In this document: piece after piece, positions 1 through 7,737 of the stretch
How positions within the stretch are numbered: the stretch's first letter is position 1
How the letters are laid out: each line of letters starts with the position of its first letter
DNA from: Owenweeksia hongkongensis DSM 17368
Lineage (GTDB): Bacteria > Bacteroidota > Bacteroidia > Flavobacteriales > Schleiferiaceae
Direction: 5' to 3'
Assembly: GCF_000236705.1 (NCBI RefSeq)
Contig: NC_016599.1
Location: forward strand, 3,936,058 to 4,000,057
Length of the DNA: 64,000 nucleotides
The notes under the pieces: model-generated
The model's database searches: none
Told to the model about the DNA's origin: nothing
Seen by the model: only the letters and a program-made list of their open reading frames with translations
Translations under genes and position numbers: made by a program

Positions 1-702
1 GTATACAAAGTTGGCTCCAGCCAAAGCTTCATTCTGATTGTGAAGAACTGTAACACCATCGGTAAATTCTGGAGACAAATCAAACCCTACAGGATTTGTA
101 ATTACCAATTCTACATCAGCTTGCTTCATCCACTCTACAAATGAATTGGCCACAGCCTGAGGTAGAGCACGAGGGTGTGGCGCCCAGCTCAGTACCACTT
201 TGGGACGAGTTATTTTTTTTTGCTCTTCTATGGTGATCAAATCCGCGAAGGACTGCAATGGGTGAAGGGTAGCACTTTCTAATGAAACCACCGGAACTTT
301 AGCACTTTGGATAAACTTGGTGAGCACCTTTTCCGAATAATCTTCGTCACGGTTTTTTAACTCAGCAAAAGTTCTAATGCCGATGATGTCACAGTATTGG
401 GAAATAACACCAGCGGCTTCCTTGATGTGTTCCTGACTTCCTTGATCCATCACTGTTCCGTCTGTCATTTCTATAGACCAACCTTCGGTTCCCAAATTCA
501 TCACCATTACGTTCATGCCGAGATTCAAAGCCGCTTTTTGCGTGCTCAACCTTGTCCGTAAACTTGGGTTTAAAAAAATAAGCCCAAGGGTTTTGTTTTT
601 ACCAAATTCCTGGAAACCAAAAGGGTTTGCTTTTATTTCCAGCGCTTTTTTCAACCAAGCATTTATATTGGTTAAATCTTTTACAGAGGTGAAATTCATC
701 AT
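1..702 (-). CDS. argF': N-acetyl/N-succinyl-ornithine carbamoyltransferase (partial, 3' end off window)
   Basis: Only the first 234 codons are in the window; the reading frame runs open to base 1. It transfers carbamoyl from carbamoyl phosphate to an N-acylated ornithine in the cytoplasmic arginine pathway. The carbamoyl-phosphate loop reads SLRTR (residues 47-51), as in the acylornithine type rather than the STRTR of ordinary OTCase, and HPLQ follows near residue 167. At the spot that separates acetyl- from succinyl-specific enzymes (Glu in Xanthomonas, Pro in Bacteroides, aligned by eye) the sequence is S89-Q90-E91-H92, so the acyl group is unresolved. Start is the ATG at 702, which shares ATGA with the stop of argD, showing translational coupling. 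A second ATG follows immediately at 699. Confidence 0.9.
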   Translation of the reverse strand, partial: MMNFTSVKDLTNINAWLKKALEIKANPFGFQEFGKNKTLGLIFLNPSLRTRLSTQKAALNLGMNVMVMNLGTEGWSIEMTDGTVMDQGSQEHIKEAAGVISQYCDIIGIRTFAELKNRDEDYSEKVLTKFIQSAKVPVVSLESATLHPLQSFADLITIEEQKKITRPKVVLSWAPHPRALPQAVANSFVEWMKQADVELVITNPVGFDLSPEFTDGVTVLHNQNEALAGANFVY

Positions 703-1826
703 GACAAATGTTTTTTTAGTGCTTCCACAAATGGTTTGAAATCATCGATAGTGATACAAAGTGGAGGCAGGATTCGCAAGAGATTTGGGTTGGATGTTGA
801 TCCAGTAAAAATTTGATCTTCAAAAAGCAGTTTGGAACGTAACTCCTTTATCGGAAAATCGAATTCCAATCCTAACATTAGGCCTCTGCCTTTAAGTTTT
901 TTTACCTGAGGAATTGCTTTCAACTCCTCCGAAAGTAAGGCCCCGGTTTTCTTTGCATTTTGTATAAGTGACTCATCTTTCAAAACATTGAGCACGGCAA
1001 TACCTGCAGAGCAAGCAAGATGATTTCCGCCAAATGTTGTTCCTAGCATTCCGTGCTTTGCTTCAATATTTGGGTGAAGTAAAATGCCCCCAATCGGAAA
1101 TCCATTTCCCATGCCTTTGGCTATAGAAATGATGTCTGGGGTAACATTATATTTTTGAAAGGCGAAGAAGTCTCCCGTACGCCCATAGCCAGATTGTACT
1201 TCATCGGCTATCAGAAATGCATCATGTTTTTTGCACAGATTACTTAGCTGCTCATAGAATTCTTGAGTGCTTTCATCAAGGCCACCAACGCCCTGAATAA
1301 ACTCAATAATAACCGTACACACACCTCCTTTTTGAAGCTCCGATTTTACGGTTTCCAAATCGCCAAGCTCAATGAAGGTAACTTCTTGCTGTTGGTTTAG
1401 CGGGGCATTTATTTTGGGGTTGTCTGTAGCAGCAACCGCGGCAGAAGTCCTTCCATGAAAGGAGTTTTTGAAAGCAATGACTCTCGATTTATTAGTAACA
1501 AAAGAGGCAACTTTCAAAGCATTCTCATTGGCTTCAGCGCCAGAATTACACAAGAAAAGGTTGTAATCGACACATCCTGAAAGTTCGCCCAGCTTTTGAG
1601 CAAGTTCTTCCTGCAGCGGGTTTTGAATGGCATTGGAATAAAAGCCAAGTTTTGCTACCTGATCCTGAATAGATTTCACATAGTAGGGATGAGAATGCCC
1701 GATTGAAATAACCGCATGGCCTCCATACAGATCAAGGTATTCCGTGCCTTTTTCATCATACACATGAATGCCCTTAGCATTTACAGGAGTAATGTTATAT
1801 AGGGGATAAACGTCAAATAATTTCAT
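699..1826 (-). CDS. argD: acetylornithine/succinylornithine aminotransferase
   Basis: 375 residues, class-III PLP aminotransferase. It converts N-acyl-glutamate semialdehyde to N-acyl-ornithine using glutamate. The PLP-binding NSGAEAN segment lies at 94-100, the DEVQSGYGRTG segment at 208-218 holds the Asp that contacts the pyridine nitrogen, and the Schiff-base lysine is K237 in IAKGMGNG. Length is normal, slightly short of the E. coli enzyme. The gene abuts argC (base 1826 is shared) and overlaps the carbamoyltransferase by 4 bases, so it sits in the middle of one arginine operon. The substrate acyl group (acetyl or succinyl) cannot be decided from this sequence. Confidence 0.93.
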   Translation of the reverse strand: MKLFDVYPLYNITPVNAKGIHVYDEKGTEYLDLYGGHAVISIGHSHPYYVKSIQDQVAKLGFYSNAIQNPLQEELAQKLGELSGCVDYNLFLCNSGAEANENALKVASFVTNKSRVIAFKNSFHGRTSAAVAATDNPKINAPLNQQQEVTFIELGDLETVKSELQKGGVCTVIIEFIQGVGGLDESTQEFYEQLSNLCKKHDAFLIADEVQSGYGRTGDFFAFQKYNVTPDIISIAKGMGNGFPIGGILLHPNIEAKHGMLGTTFGGNHLACSAGIAVLNVLKDESLIQNAKKTGALLSEELKAIPQVKKLKGRGLMLGLEFDFPIKELRSKLLFEDQIFTGSTSNPNLLRILPPLCITIDDFKPFVEALKKHLS

Positions 1827-2803
1827 CAGAAGTAACTGGCTTTAAGGTTTAGTCCGGTACTTTCATTAAGACCAAACATTAGGTTCATATTTTGGATAGC
1901 TTGCCCGGAGGCTCCTTTTAAAAGGTTGTCAATCACGGAGATGATTAGCACTTTGCCATCTATTTTTTGCACCTGAAGCAAGCAGAAGTTGGTGTTAACT
2001 ACTTGCTTAAGGTTGATACCATTTGCACTGATTTTGGTGAATGGAGCATCCTCATAATAAGATTTGTAAAGCGCGCTTAATTCTTCTTCTGAGAGTTCAC
2101 AATTGGTGTAGACGCAGGCAAAAATTCCTCTTGTAAAATCTCCCCGTAAGGGAAGGAAGTTTAAAGCTTTATCAAAATCGGGTTGAAGGGAAACCAAGCT
2201 TTCGCCAATTTCACCTAAATGCTGATGGCTAAAAGCTTTGTAGATGGACAGGTTGTTATTTCGCCAACTAAAATGTGTGGTAGCTGATGGTGATTGACCT
2301 GCACCAGTAGACCCTGTTATGGCGTTTATGTGAACTTCATTTTTAAGAAAACCACCTTTTGCCAGTGGCAACAAAGCCAATTGAATCGCTGTGGCAAAAC
2401 AGCCTGGGTTGGCAATATATCCAGCATTTGCAATCTTTTCCTTGTTCAGTTCAGGGAGCCCATAAACGTACTCTTTACCCAAAAAATTAGCATCAGCTTC
2501 AAGCCTAAAATCATTGCTAAGGTCAATTACTTTGGTACTTGGCGAGAAGGTGTGGTTTTCCAGAAACTTCTTAGAATTTCCATGACCTAAACAAAGGAAA
2601 AGCACATCCACATTGAGGTTTACCTGATCGGTAAATTGTAAACTTTCAAAGCCAAATAAATCTTCATGAACGGATGCAACACTCTGTCCCGGCTGAGAGT
2701 GACTGTATATAAAGTCAATCTTTACGTTAGGGTGATTTACCAATAGACGAATCAATTCTCCCGCCACGTAACCTGTGCCGCCAATTATTCCTGCTTTAAT
2801 CAT
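1826..2803 (-). CDS. argC: N-acetyl-gamma-glutamyl-phosphate reductase
   Basis: NADPH-dependent reductase of the third arginine step. The protein opens MIKAGIIGGTGYVAGELIRLL, with the Rossmann GGTGYVG-like loop at residues 7-13, and holds the catalytic cysteine motif NPGCFAT in the first half. I chose the ATG at 2803: an upstream GTG at 2827 would add eight residues of no family character, whereas the Rossmann strand begins right after the ATG. With this start the gene overlaps the end of argG by 8 bases, typical of coupled genes. About 325 residues, a normal size. Confidence 0.92.
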   Translation of the reverse strand: MIKAGIIGGTGYVAGELIRLLVNHPNVKIDFIYSHSQPGQSVASVHEDLFGFESLQFTDQVNLNVDVLFLCLGHGNSKKFLENHTFSPSTKVIDLSNDFRLEADANFLGKEYVYGLPELNKEKIANAGYIANPGCFATAIQLALLPLAKGGFLKNEVHINAITGSTGAGQSPSATTHFSWRNNNLSIYKAFSHQHLGEIGESLVSLQPDFDKALNFLPLRGDFTRGIFACVYTNCELSEEELSALYKSYYEDAPFTKISANGINLKQVVNTNFCLLQVQKIDGKVLIISVIDNLLKGASGQAIQNMNLMFGLNESTGLNLKASYF

Positions 2804-4022
2804 AGGTATCCGAGTTTTGAAGTTCACTATTTACCTTGTCATTCACATGTTTGAAAATTTTCATGGGATTGGCCAATATTTTAGTGAAGCCTTTCACATC
2901 ATCGCCCGTCCATTGTTTGTTGATTTCTCCATAATCTGCAAAACCTGATTTCATCAAATCATAAGGAGAGTCAATTCCTTGGACGATAAAACGATAGGGT
3001 AGAAGTTCTACGAAAACTTTACCCGACACGGTTTTTTGTGAATCTTGAAGAAAGCCTTCAATATTGCGCATTACAGGTTCAAAATATTGCGATTCATGGA
3101 TGAACATGCCGTACCAATCGCCCAGCTGTTGTTTCCAATGTTGCTGCCATTTAGAGAGTGTATGTTTTTCTAAAGTGTGATGTGCTTTGATGATGATACT
3201 TGCCGCTGCTGCTTCAAAACCTACACGTCCTTTTATTCCAATAATTGTATCACCAATATGCATATCTCTACCAATAGCATATTTGCTGGCAATAGATTCA
3301 AGTTTTTGAATGGCTTCAACCGGAGCTAGATTATCATCATCCAAGCCAACTAGTTCGCCATTTTCAAAAGTCAAAGCAATTTGCTTGGGCGTAGTTTCAA
3401 CCAGAGGGCTGGGGTAGGCTTCTTCTGGGAGTGGAGCGTGAGATGTAAGTGTTTCTGCACCGCCAATGCTGGTTCCCCAAAGGCCTTTATTGATAGAATA
3501 TTGAGCTTTTTTCCAATCGATGTTTACTCCATGTTTTGCCAGGTATTCAATTTCCGCTTGACGCGAAAGTTGTTGATCACGTATAGGCGTTATGATTTTA
3601 ATTTCGGGAGCGATAAGTTGGAAAACCAAATCAAAACGCACCTGATCATTTCCCGCACCAGTGCTGCCATGAGCAATGTAAGATGCGCCAACTTCTTGGG
3701 CATATTCCGCTAAGGCAATGGCCTGATAAATTCGCTCAGCACTTACCGAAAGAGGGTAGGTGTTGTTTTTTAATACGTTGCCAAAAATCAAATATTTGAT
3801 AATTTTTTGGTAATAATTATCCGTTTCCTCCAGAGCGATATGCGAACTGACTCCAAGGTTAAATGCTTTGGTTTCAATTTCCTGAAGCTCCTCTGGCGAA
3901 AAACCTCCTGTATTTACAATTGCTGAATGTACTTCCAGGTTTTTGTCATGCTTTAAATACTTTACGCAGTAGGAAGTATCTAAACCGCCACTAAAGGCGA
4001 GAACAACTTTATTATTCATCAT
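2796..4022 (-). CDS. argG: argininosuccinate synthase
   Basis: 408 residues. Joins citrulline and aspartate with ATP cleavage to AMP. The N-type ATP pyrophosphatase P-loop AFSGGLDTS is at residues 9-17. The sequence is of the Bacteroidota subtype, more divergent than the E. coli or human enzymes, with the conserved STGAGNDQVRF stretch in the middle. Starts with a double ATG (4022 and 4019). It overlaps the upstream acyltransferase gene by 11 bases and argC by 8 bases. In many Bacteroidota argG is an early gene of the arginine operon, as here. Confidence 0.93.
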   Translation of the reverse strand: MMNNKVVLAFSGGLDTSYCVKYLKHDKNLEVHSAIVNTGGFSPEELQEIETKAFNLGVSSHIALEETDNYYQKIIKYLIFGNVLKNNTYPLSVSAERIYQAIALAEYAQEVGASYIAHGSTGAGNDQVRFDLVFQLIAPEIKIITPIRDQQLSRQAEIEYLAKHGVNIDWKKAQYSINKGLWGTSIGGAETLTSHAPLPEEAYPSPLVETTPKQIALTFENGELVGLDDDNLAPVEAIQKLESIASKYAIGRDMHIGDTIIGIKGRVGFEAAAASIIIKAHHTLEKHTLSKWQQHWKQQLGDWYGMFIHESQYFEPVMRNIEGFLQDSQKTVSGKVFVELLPYRFIVQGIDSPYDLMKSGFADYGEINKQWTGDDVKGFTKILANPMKIFKHVNDKVNSELQNSDTYD

Positions 4023-4686
4023 TGGATTTTAGATTTTTTAATGCTGGTTTTAGGAAAGGGAATTTTTGAAGTTTCTTTTGAATGCGCTCTTTGCGCTCTG
4101 TCATAAAGCTTCTGAAATTTTCCCATGATTTTTTCTTATCCAGAGGCTTAGGCAGAGTTTTACTCAAATCGTACATCATACCTGTGCATAAGCACATGCC
4201 GCGATTAGTGCGTAGCAGAATGTCGTGATTAGGGCAGCTTTCGCAGCCTTTCCAAAAGGCATTATCCTGAGTAAGCTCCGAAAATGGAACGGGCTTGTAG
4301 CCCAGGTCAGAGTTTATTCGCATTACCGCCTGGCTGGTGGTAATTCCGAATAATAGTGACGTAGGAAACTTTTGTTTTGAAAGGTCGAACGTGGCTTGCT
4401 TAATGGCTCTTGCCAGTCCTGTATTGCGATATTCAGGATGAACAATAAGCCCGGAGTTGGCCACATATTTTTTGCCTTCCCAGGTTTCTATGTAACAAAA
4501 ACCAACAACTGTGTTCACATCAAATGCGATCACAGCCTTGCCTTCGGCCATTTTGGCTTGTATGTATGCGGGCTCACGTTTGGCAATTCCTGTCCCGCGA
4601 ATTTTAGCGGCATCCGCCATCATTTGGCAAATAGATTCCGCGTATTGAGAATGACTCTCATCAGCCACCTTAACAATATATGACAT
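4012..4686 (-). CDS. GNAT-type acyltransferase, candidate N-acylglutamate synthase
   Basis: 224 residues, first gene of the arginine operon. The N-terminal two thirds look like a GNAT fold: a central strand pair, then VHPEYRNTGLARAI, which matches the acyl-CoA pyrophosphate loop (Q/R-x-x-G-x-G/A). The C-terminal third is unusual, with a small cysteine cluster CESCPNHD...CLCTG around residues 147-170 that may bind metal, followed by a basic tail. Because the operon otherwise lacks argA or argJ in view, the obvious role is making N-acetyl- or N-succinylglutamate; similar acyltransferases have been proposed for this in Bacteroides. The role rests on context plus fold, not on a diagnostic residue. 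Confidence 0.7.
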   Translation of the reverse strand: MSYIVKVADESHSQYAESICQMMADAAKIRGTGIAKREPAYIQAKMAEGKAVIAFDVNTVVGFCYIETWEGKKYVANSGLIVHPEYRNTGLARAIKQATFDLSKQKFPTSLLFGITTSQAVMRINSDLGYKPVPFSELTQDNAFWKGCESCPNHDILLRTNRGMCLCTGMMYDLSKTLPKPLDKKKSWENFRSFMTERKERIQKKLQKFPFLKPALKNLKSNDE

Positions 4687-4778
4687 TGAAAAGAGGATTA
4701 AACTTTAGAAAAAAAATGAAATGAAATAAGTACGATTGTACTGTGGCGAGGCTACGTAAGCCCGCAAAGGATGATATT

Positions 4779-4875
4779 ACGCCCTAAGGCGTCTTCGTGA
4801 CCTGCGAAGGCGGAGAGTGGAATCCATAGAGCTATTTCTCCAAAAATTTGGAGAGCATTCGCTGTTATATGGATT
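4779..4875 (-). promoter_or_regulatory. structured leader of the arginine operon (candidate cis-regulatory RNA)
   Basis: Four inverted repeats follow each other. An outer arm pair 4821-4828/4868-4875 (AATCCATA/TATGGATT) encloses an inner palindrome at 4837-4854 (TCTCCAAA-AA-TTTGGAGA). Then come CTTCG/CGAAG (4793-4797/4805-4809) and ACGCC/GGCGT (4779-4783/4788-4792). If transcription begins just downstream of the promoter match at 4912-4919, all lie in a leader of about 220 nt ahead of the acyltransferase start at 4686. I do not recognise a known riboswitch; it could equally be an interspersed intergenic repeat. Confidence 0.4.
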
Positions 4876-4911
4876 TTGTTGTTTCACCGCTTTGGTTATT
4901 CAATAGAAGTA

Positions 4912-4919
4912 CAAATGTA
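4912..4919 (-). promoter_or_regulatory. candidate promoter (-7 element) of the arginine operon
   Basis: The minus strand reads TACATTTG, an exact match to the Bacteroidota -7 consensus TAnnTTTG. It lies about 225 bases upstream of the first gene of the arginine operon. No clear -33 box was identified. It is the only good match between the tRNA terminator and the operon. Confidence 0.45.
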
Positions 4920-5066
4920 GATTAACTATTTAAGATAGGAACTAAGGTAAATACTCTAAATTTCATGAAGTAGCTGAGCTAGATTTCTTTAGACAGGTAA
5001 ATTATAAGGTAGACGTAAGAAGAAAGAGGTTATGGGCAAGGAGGACTGCAACCGCGTGAAAACAAA

Positions 5067-5094
5067 AAAGGCTTAGAAGATCTTCTAAGCCTTT
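5067..5094 (-). terminator. rho-independent terminator of tRNA-Pro
   Basis: A 24-base perfect palindrome at 5069-5092 (AGGCTTAGAAGA and its complement), extended by A/T pairs on both sides. On the minus strand the stem is followed by a run of T. It begins about a dozen bases beyond the 3' end of the tRNA, so it should end the tRNA transcript. Confidence 0.8.
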
Positions 5095-5105
5095 CTGTCA
5101 CTGAG

Positions 5106-5178
5106 TCGGGATGACAGGACTTGAACCTGCGGCCTCACGCCCCCCAGACGTGCACTCTACCAACTGAGCTACATCCCG
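5106..5178 (-). tRNA. tRNA-Pro (anticodon GGG)
   Basis: A 73-base cloverleaf. The acceptor stem is CGGGATG/CATCCCG with discriminator A, and the C1:G72 plus A73 combination is the identity set of bacterial tRNA-Pro. The D arm contains AGCTCAGTTGGTAGAG. The anticodon stem CACGT/GCGTG carries the loop CTGGGGG, giving anticodon GGG. The T arm is GCAGG-TTCAAGT-CCTGT (one G-U pair). CCA is not encoded. The terminator follows immediately. Confidence 0.93.
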
Positions 5179-5273
5179 ATAATTCACTTTAGGCTTTGGA
5201 CCAGAACCTCCATGTAAGGTGCATGGTCTTCCGAAGTGCGTCATAATATAGATCTACACCCCATAAAGGGCGG

Positions 5274-5281
5274 CAAATGTA
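5274..5281 (-). promoter_or_regulatory. candidate promoter (-7 element) of tRNA-Pro
   Basis: Minus strand TACATTTG, an exact TAnnTTTG match, about 95 bases upstream of the tRNA 5' end. The GC-rich patch just downstream (GCCGCCC) resembles the start of stable-RNA transcripts. No convincing -33 box was seen. Confidence 0.45.
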
Positions 5282-5362
5282 AAAATATTCTTGAAACGAT
5301 GCCGATCATTTATAAGCTCATTTTCTTGTCTTATAGAAGACCAATAAATTTATAGATTACCT

Positions 5363-5370
5363 TACTTTTG
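5363..5370 (+). promoter_or_regulatory. candidate promoter (-7 element) of trxB
   Basis: TACTTTTG matches TAnnTTTG exactly and ends 18 bases before the trxB ATG at 5389. This placement puts an upstream TTG (5368) inside the promoter, so the TTG cannot be the start codon. Confidence 0.6.
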
Positions 5371-5388
5371 TTCAAAATTGAAGAAACG

Positions 5389-6354
5389 ATGGAAAAACAT
5401 AAGTGCGTAATTATCGGTACTGGACCTGCGGGATATACCGCTGCAATTTATGCTGCAAGAGCAAACCTGAAACCAGTTGTATATACTGGTCTTGAGCCTG
5501 GTGGACAACTTACCACCACTACTGATGTAGAAAATTTCCCGGGATACCCTGAAGGAATTATGGGGCCTGAAATGATGGAAGACCTAAAGAAGCAAGCAGA
5601 GCGTTTTGGAACAGATGTTCGCTTTGGAATGGTTACCAAAACTGAGCTAAGTGAAATTCCTGGTGAATATCACAAACTTACTATTGATGAGACAACTACC
5701 ATTTTAGCAAGAACTGTAATTATTGCTACCGGTGCTTCTGCTCAATACCTTGGTTTAGAGTCTGAGAAAGCCTTTATGGGACATGGCGTTTCCGCTTGTG
5801 CTATTTGCGATGGCTTCTTCTTTAAAGGACTAAATGTAGTAGTTGTAGGGGGTGGAGATTCTGCTGCTGAAGAGGCTACTTACCTTGCCAAGCTTTGCCC
5901 AAAAGTAACTGTGCTTATCCGTAAAGATCACTGGAAAGCTTCCAAAATTATGGAAGAGCGCGTGATGAAAACACCAAACATCGAAGTTCTTTTCAATACC
6001 GATACCGTTGAGGTAGTGGGTGAAAAAACCGTTACAGGTGTGAAGGTGAAAAACAATCAAACGGGAGAGGAGCAAACTATTCCTGCCGAAGGTTTCTTCG
6101 TGGCCATTGGTCACAAACCAAACACTGATATCTTCAAAGGACAGTTGGATATGGATAGCACCGGGTACTTGATTACCAAGCCAGGAACCGCTACCACCAA
6201 TTTGCCGGGAGTATTTGCCACTGGCGATGCTCAAGATAGAATTTACCGTCAGGCAGTGACAGCTGCTGGTTCGGGTTGTATGGGAGCTTTGGAAGCTGAA
6301 CGCTATCTTCAGGAATTTGAAGAAGAAGTGGAAGCCGCACAGATAGTAGGCTAA
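5389..6354 (+). CDS. trxB: thioredoxin-disulfide reductase
   Basis: About 321 residues. NADPH-dependent FAD enzyme that reduces thioredoxin in the cytoplasm. The FAD-binding loop GTGPAGYTAA is at 10-19, the redox-active pair is C137/C140 in CAICD, and the NADPH loop VGGGDSAAEEA is near 153-163. The C-terminal FAD motif ATGDAQD is present. I start at the ATG at 5389; a TTG at 5368 would add seven residues but overlaps the promoter element. The C-terminal extension rich in Glu is short and not a fused thioredoxin. Single gene, with a long hairpin repeat (6382-6438) after the stop. Confidence 0.96.
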   Translation: MEKHKCVIIGTGPAGYTAAIYAARANLKPVVYTGLEPGGQLTTTTDVENFPGYPEGIMGPEMMEDLKKQAERFGTDVRFGMVTKTELSEIPGEYHKLTIDETTTILARTVIIATGASAQYLGLESEKAFMGHGVSACAICDGFFFKGLNVVVVGGGDSAAEEATYLAKLCPKVTVLIRKDHWKASKIMEERVMKTPNIEVLFNTDTVEVVGEKTVTGVKVKNNQTGEEQTIPAEGFFVAIGHKPNTDIFKGQLDMDSTGYLITKPGTATTNLPGVFATGDAQDRIYRQAVTAAGSGCMGALEAERYLQEFEEEVEAAQIVG

Positions 6355-6381
6355 AACCTGCATAACATTTTGCATATAAAT

Positions 6382-6438
6382 ATCGACTCCGCTCGAAGCG
6401 ACAGCCCTAAGTGGTTAGTCGCATTGAGCGGAGTCGAT
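6382..6438. repeat. hairpin repeat downstream of trxB
   Basis: 13-base arms ATCGACTCCGCTC (6382-6394) and its exact complement (6426-6438), with an inner pair GCGAC/GTCGC (6398-6402/6418-6422) in the loop. T-rich sequence follows the right arm, so it may also end trxB transcription. Its right half, CCTAAGTGG...GAGCGGAGTCGA, recurs at 7644-7673, marking it as a member of an interspersed repeat family. Confidence 0.7.
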
Positions 6439-6456
6439 TTGTTTTAGCCACATTGA

Positions 6457-6494
6457 GCATTTCGACAGGGCTCAATACAGGTTCAGTTGAAATG
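6457..6494. repeat. interspersed repeat unit A, copy 1
   Basis: A stretch starting GCATTTCG and ending AGTTGAAATG that is similar, with a few changes, to 7597-7632. Together with the hairpin unit it forms a composite repeat on both sides of gapA. Confidence 0.5.
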
Positions 6495-6579
6495 TTAGGC
6501 TTACGCCAAAGGGGAAATGTCAATGTGATTATAGGTTGAACTAATGATTAAAATCTATCAAGCTTTATAATTTAGCCAT

Positions 6580-7575
6580 ATGAAAACGCTAAGAATAGGA
6601 ATCAACGGCTTTGGCCGAATAGGACGCTCCCTCACAAGGGTTATTCGCAAGTATCCAAACATAGAATTGGTAGCGATTAATGATTTGGCTGATGTGAAGA
6701 ATTTGGCCCACTTGCTAAAGTATGACACCGTGCATGGGCACTTTCCTGATGAGGTAAAGGAGCAGGCAGGCAAGCTTGTAATTAACGGTAGAGAGATTTC
6801 CGTTTTTAGTGAAAAAGAACCAGCCAATATTCCTTGGGCATCAGTAGGGGTAGATCTTGTTATCGAAGCCACTGGTAGATTTAAAACAACTGACTTAGCC
6901 ATTGGTCACATTAAGGCTGGTGCCAAAAAAGTAATAATTTCTGCTCCGGCTACTGATGATACCAAGACCATTGTACTTGGCGCAAATGGTGATGAACTCA
7001 GTTCAGATGACATCATAGTTTCAAATGCTTCTTGTACTACAAACTCGGTAGCGCCATTATTAAAAATAGTGGACGAAGTATGCGGGGTAGACCATGCATA
7101 TATTACCACCGTGCATAGCTACACCACAGACCAACAATTGCAGGATGGCCCGCATAAAGATTTTCGTAGAGGGCGTGCAGCTGCCGAAAGCATAGTACCT
7201 ACCAGCACTGGGGCAGCAAAGGCAATCACCCGTATTTTTCCAGAACTGGAAGGCCGCATTGGTGGTGCCGGAATACGAGTGCCAGTACCGGATGGTAGCC
7301 TTACGGATATCACCATTACTGTAAAGAAAAACACCACCGTAGAAGAAATCAATACAGCTTTCAAAAAAGCTTCGGAAGAAGGCCCGTTCAAAGGATACCT
7401 CGGTTATACTGCCGATCCTATCGTGTCGCGTGATGTAATTGGCAGCCCATACTCTGTGTGGTTTGATGAAGGCTTAACATCCGTACTTGGCAACATGGTA
7501 AAAGTAGTAGGCTGGTATGATAATGAAATGGGATATAGCCACAGGCTGGCTGATTTGATAATGAAGATGGGGTAG
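6580..7575 (+). CDS. gapA: glyceraldehyde-3-phosphate dehydrogenase, type I
   Basis: 331 residues. NAD(P)-dependent oxidative phosphorylation of glyceraldehyde-3-phosphate in glycolysis. The Rossmann loop INGFGRIGR is at 8-16, an acidic residue follows the second strand (INDLAD, D35), which favours NAD, and the catalytic cysteine is C152 in SNASCTTN. The phosphate-site stretch HSYTTDQ and the C-terminal WYDNEMGYSHR are intact. Starts at the only ATG near the N-terminal strand. A weak promoter match (TAATTTAG) lies a few bases upstream. The gene stands alone between two sets of intergenic repeats. Confidence 0.96.
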   Translation: MKTLRIGINGFGRIGRSLTRVIRKYPNIELVAINDLADVKNLAHLLKYDTVHGHFPDEVKEQAGKLVINGREISVFSEKEPANIPWASVGVDLVIEATGRFKTTDLAIGHIKAGAKKVIISAPATDDTKTIVLGANGDELSSDDIIVSNASCTTNSVAPLLKIVDEVCGVDHAYITTVHSYTTDQQLQDGPHKDFRRGRAAAESIVPTSTGAAKAITRIFPELEGRIGGAGIRVPVPDGSLTDITITVKKNTTVEEINTAFKKASEEGPFKGYLGYTADPIVSRDVIGSPYSVWFDEGLTSVLGNMVKVVGWYDNEMGYSHRLADLIMKMG

Positions 7576-7596
7576 TTCCTTTTTGGATAAAGAAAG

Positions 7597-7673
7597 CATT
7601 TCGTACGAGCTCGTATTGAGTCCAGTTGGAATGCTCAATATGACCTAAGTGGAGTCACTTCGAGCGGAGTCGA
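7597..7673. repeat. composite interspersed repeat (units A and B), copy 2
   Basis: Unit A (7597-7632, GCATTTCG...AGTTGGAATG) is followed by unit B (7644-7673, CCTAAGTGG...GAGCGGAGTCGA). The same units occur upstream of gapA at 6457-6494 and 6406-6438, in reverse order. Units of this kind, with GAGCGGAGTCGA cores, are dispersed in many Bacteroidota genomes. Confidence 0.6.
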
Positions 7674-7682
7674 GAAGAAAAC

Positions 7683-7712
7683 AAAAGGCCCTCCATTTCT
7701 GGAAGGCCTTCT
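7683..7712 (-). terminator. terminator after the TlpA-like gene
   Basis: On the minus strand, stem GGCCTTCC/GGAGGGCC (one G-U pair) with a 6-base loop, flanked by AA/TT pairs and followed by TTTTG. It begins about 25 bases after the stop of the thioredoxin-like lipoprotein gene and could also work for gapA on the other strand. Confidence 0.7.
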
Positions 7713-7737
7713 TCATTTCATATCGAAAAAGAAATCT

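Larger units (their letters stand above)
4687..5388. other. intergenic region between arginine operon and trxB
   Basis: About 700 bases without a protein gene. From right to left it holds a minus-strand promoter match (5274-5281), tRNA-Pro (5106-5178), its terminator (5067-5094), a second minus-strand promoter match (4912-4919) and a hairpin-rich stretch (4779-4875) that would lie in the 5' leader of the arginine operon. The trxB promoter match lies at 5363-5370 on the plus strand. Nothing else was recognised. Confidence 0.7.

Noticed and set aside
5106..5245. Minus-strand reading frame starting MTHFGRPCTLHGG upstream of and into tRNA-Pro
   Set aside because: Short, runs into the tRNA gene, and lies in the tRNA precursor; no separate evidence of translation.
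5830..6375. 181-residue frame antisense to trxB
   Set aside because: Shadow of trxB; no start region or domain of its own.
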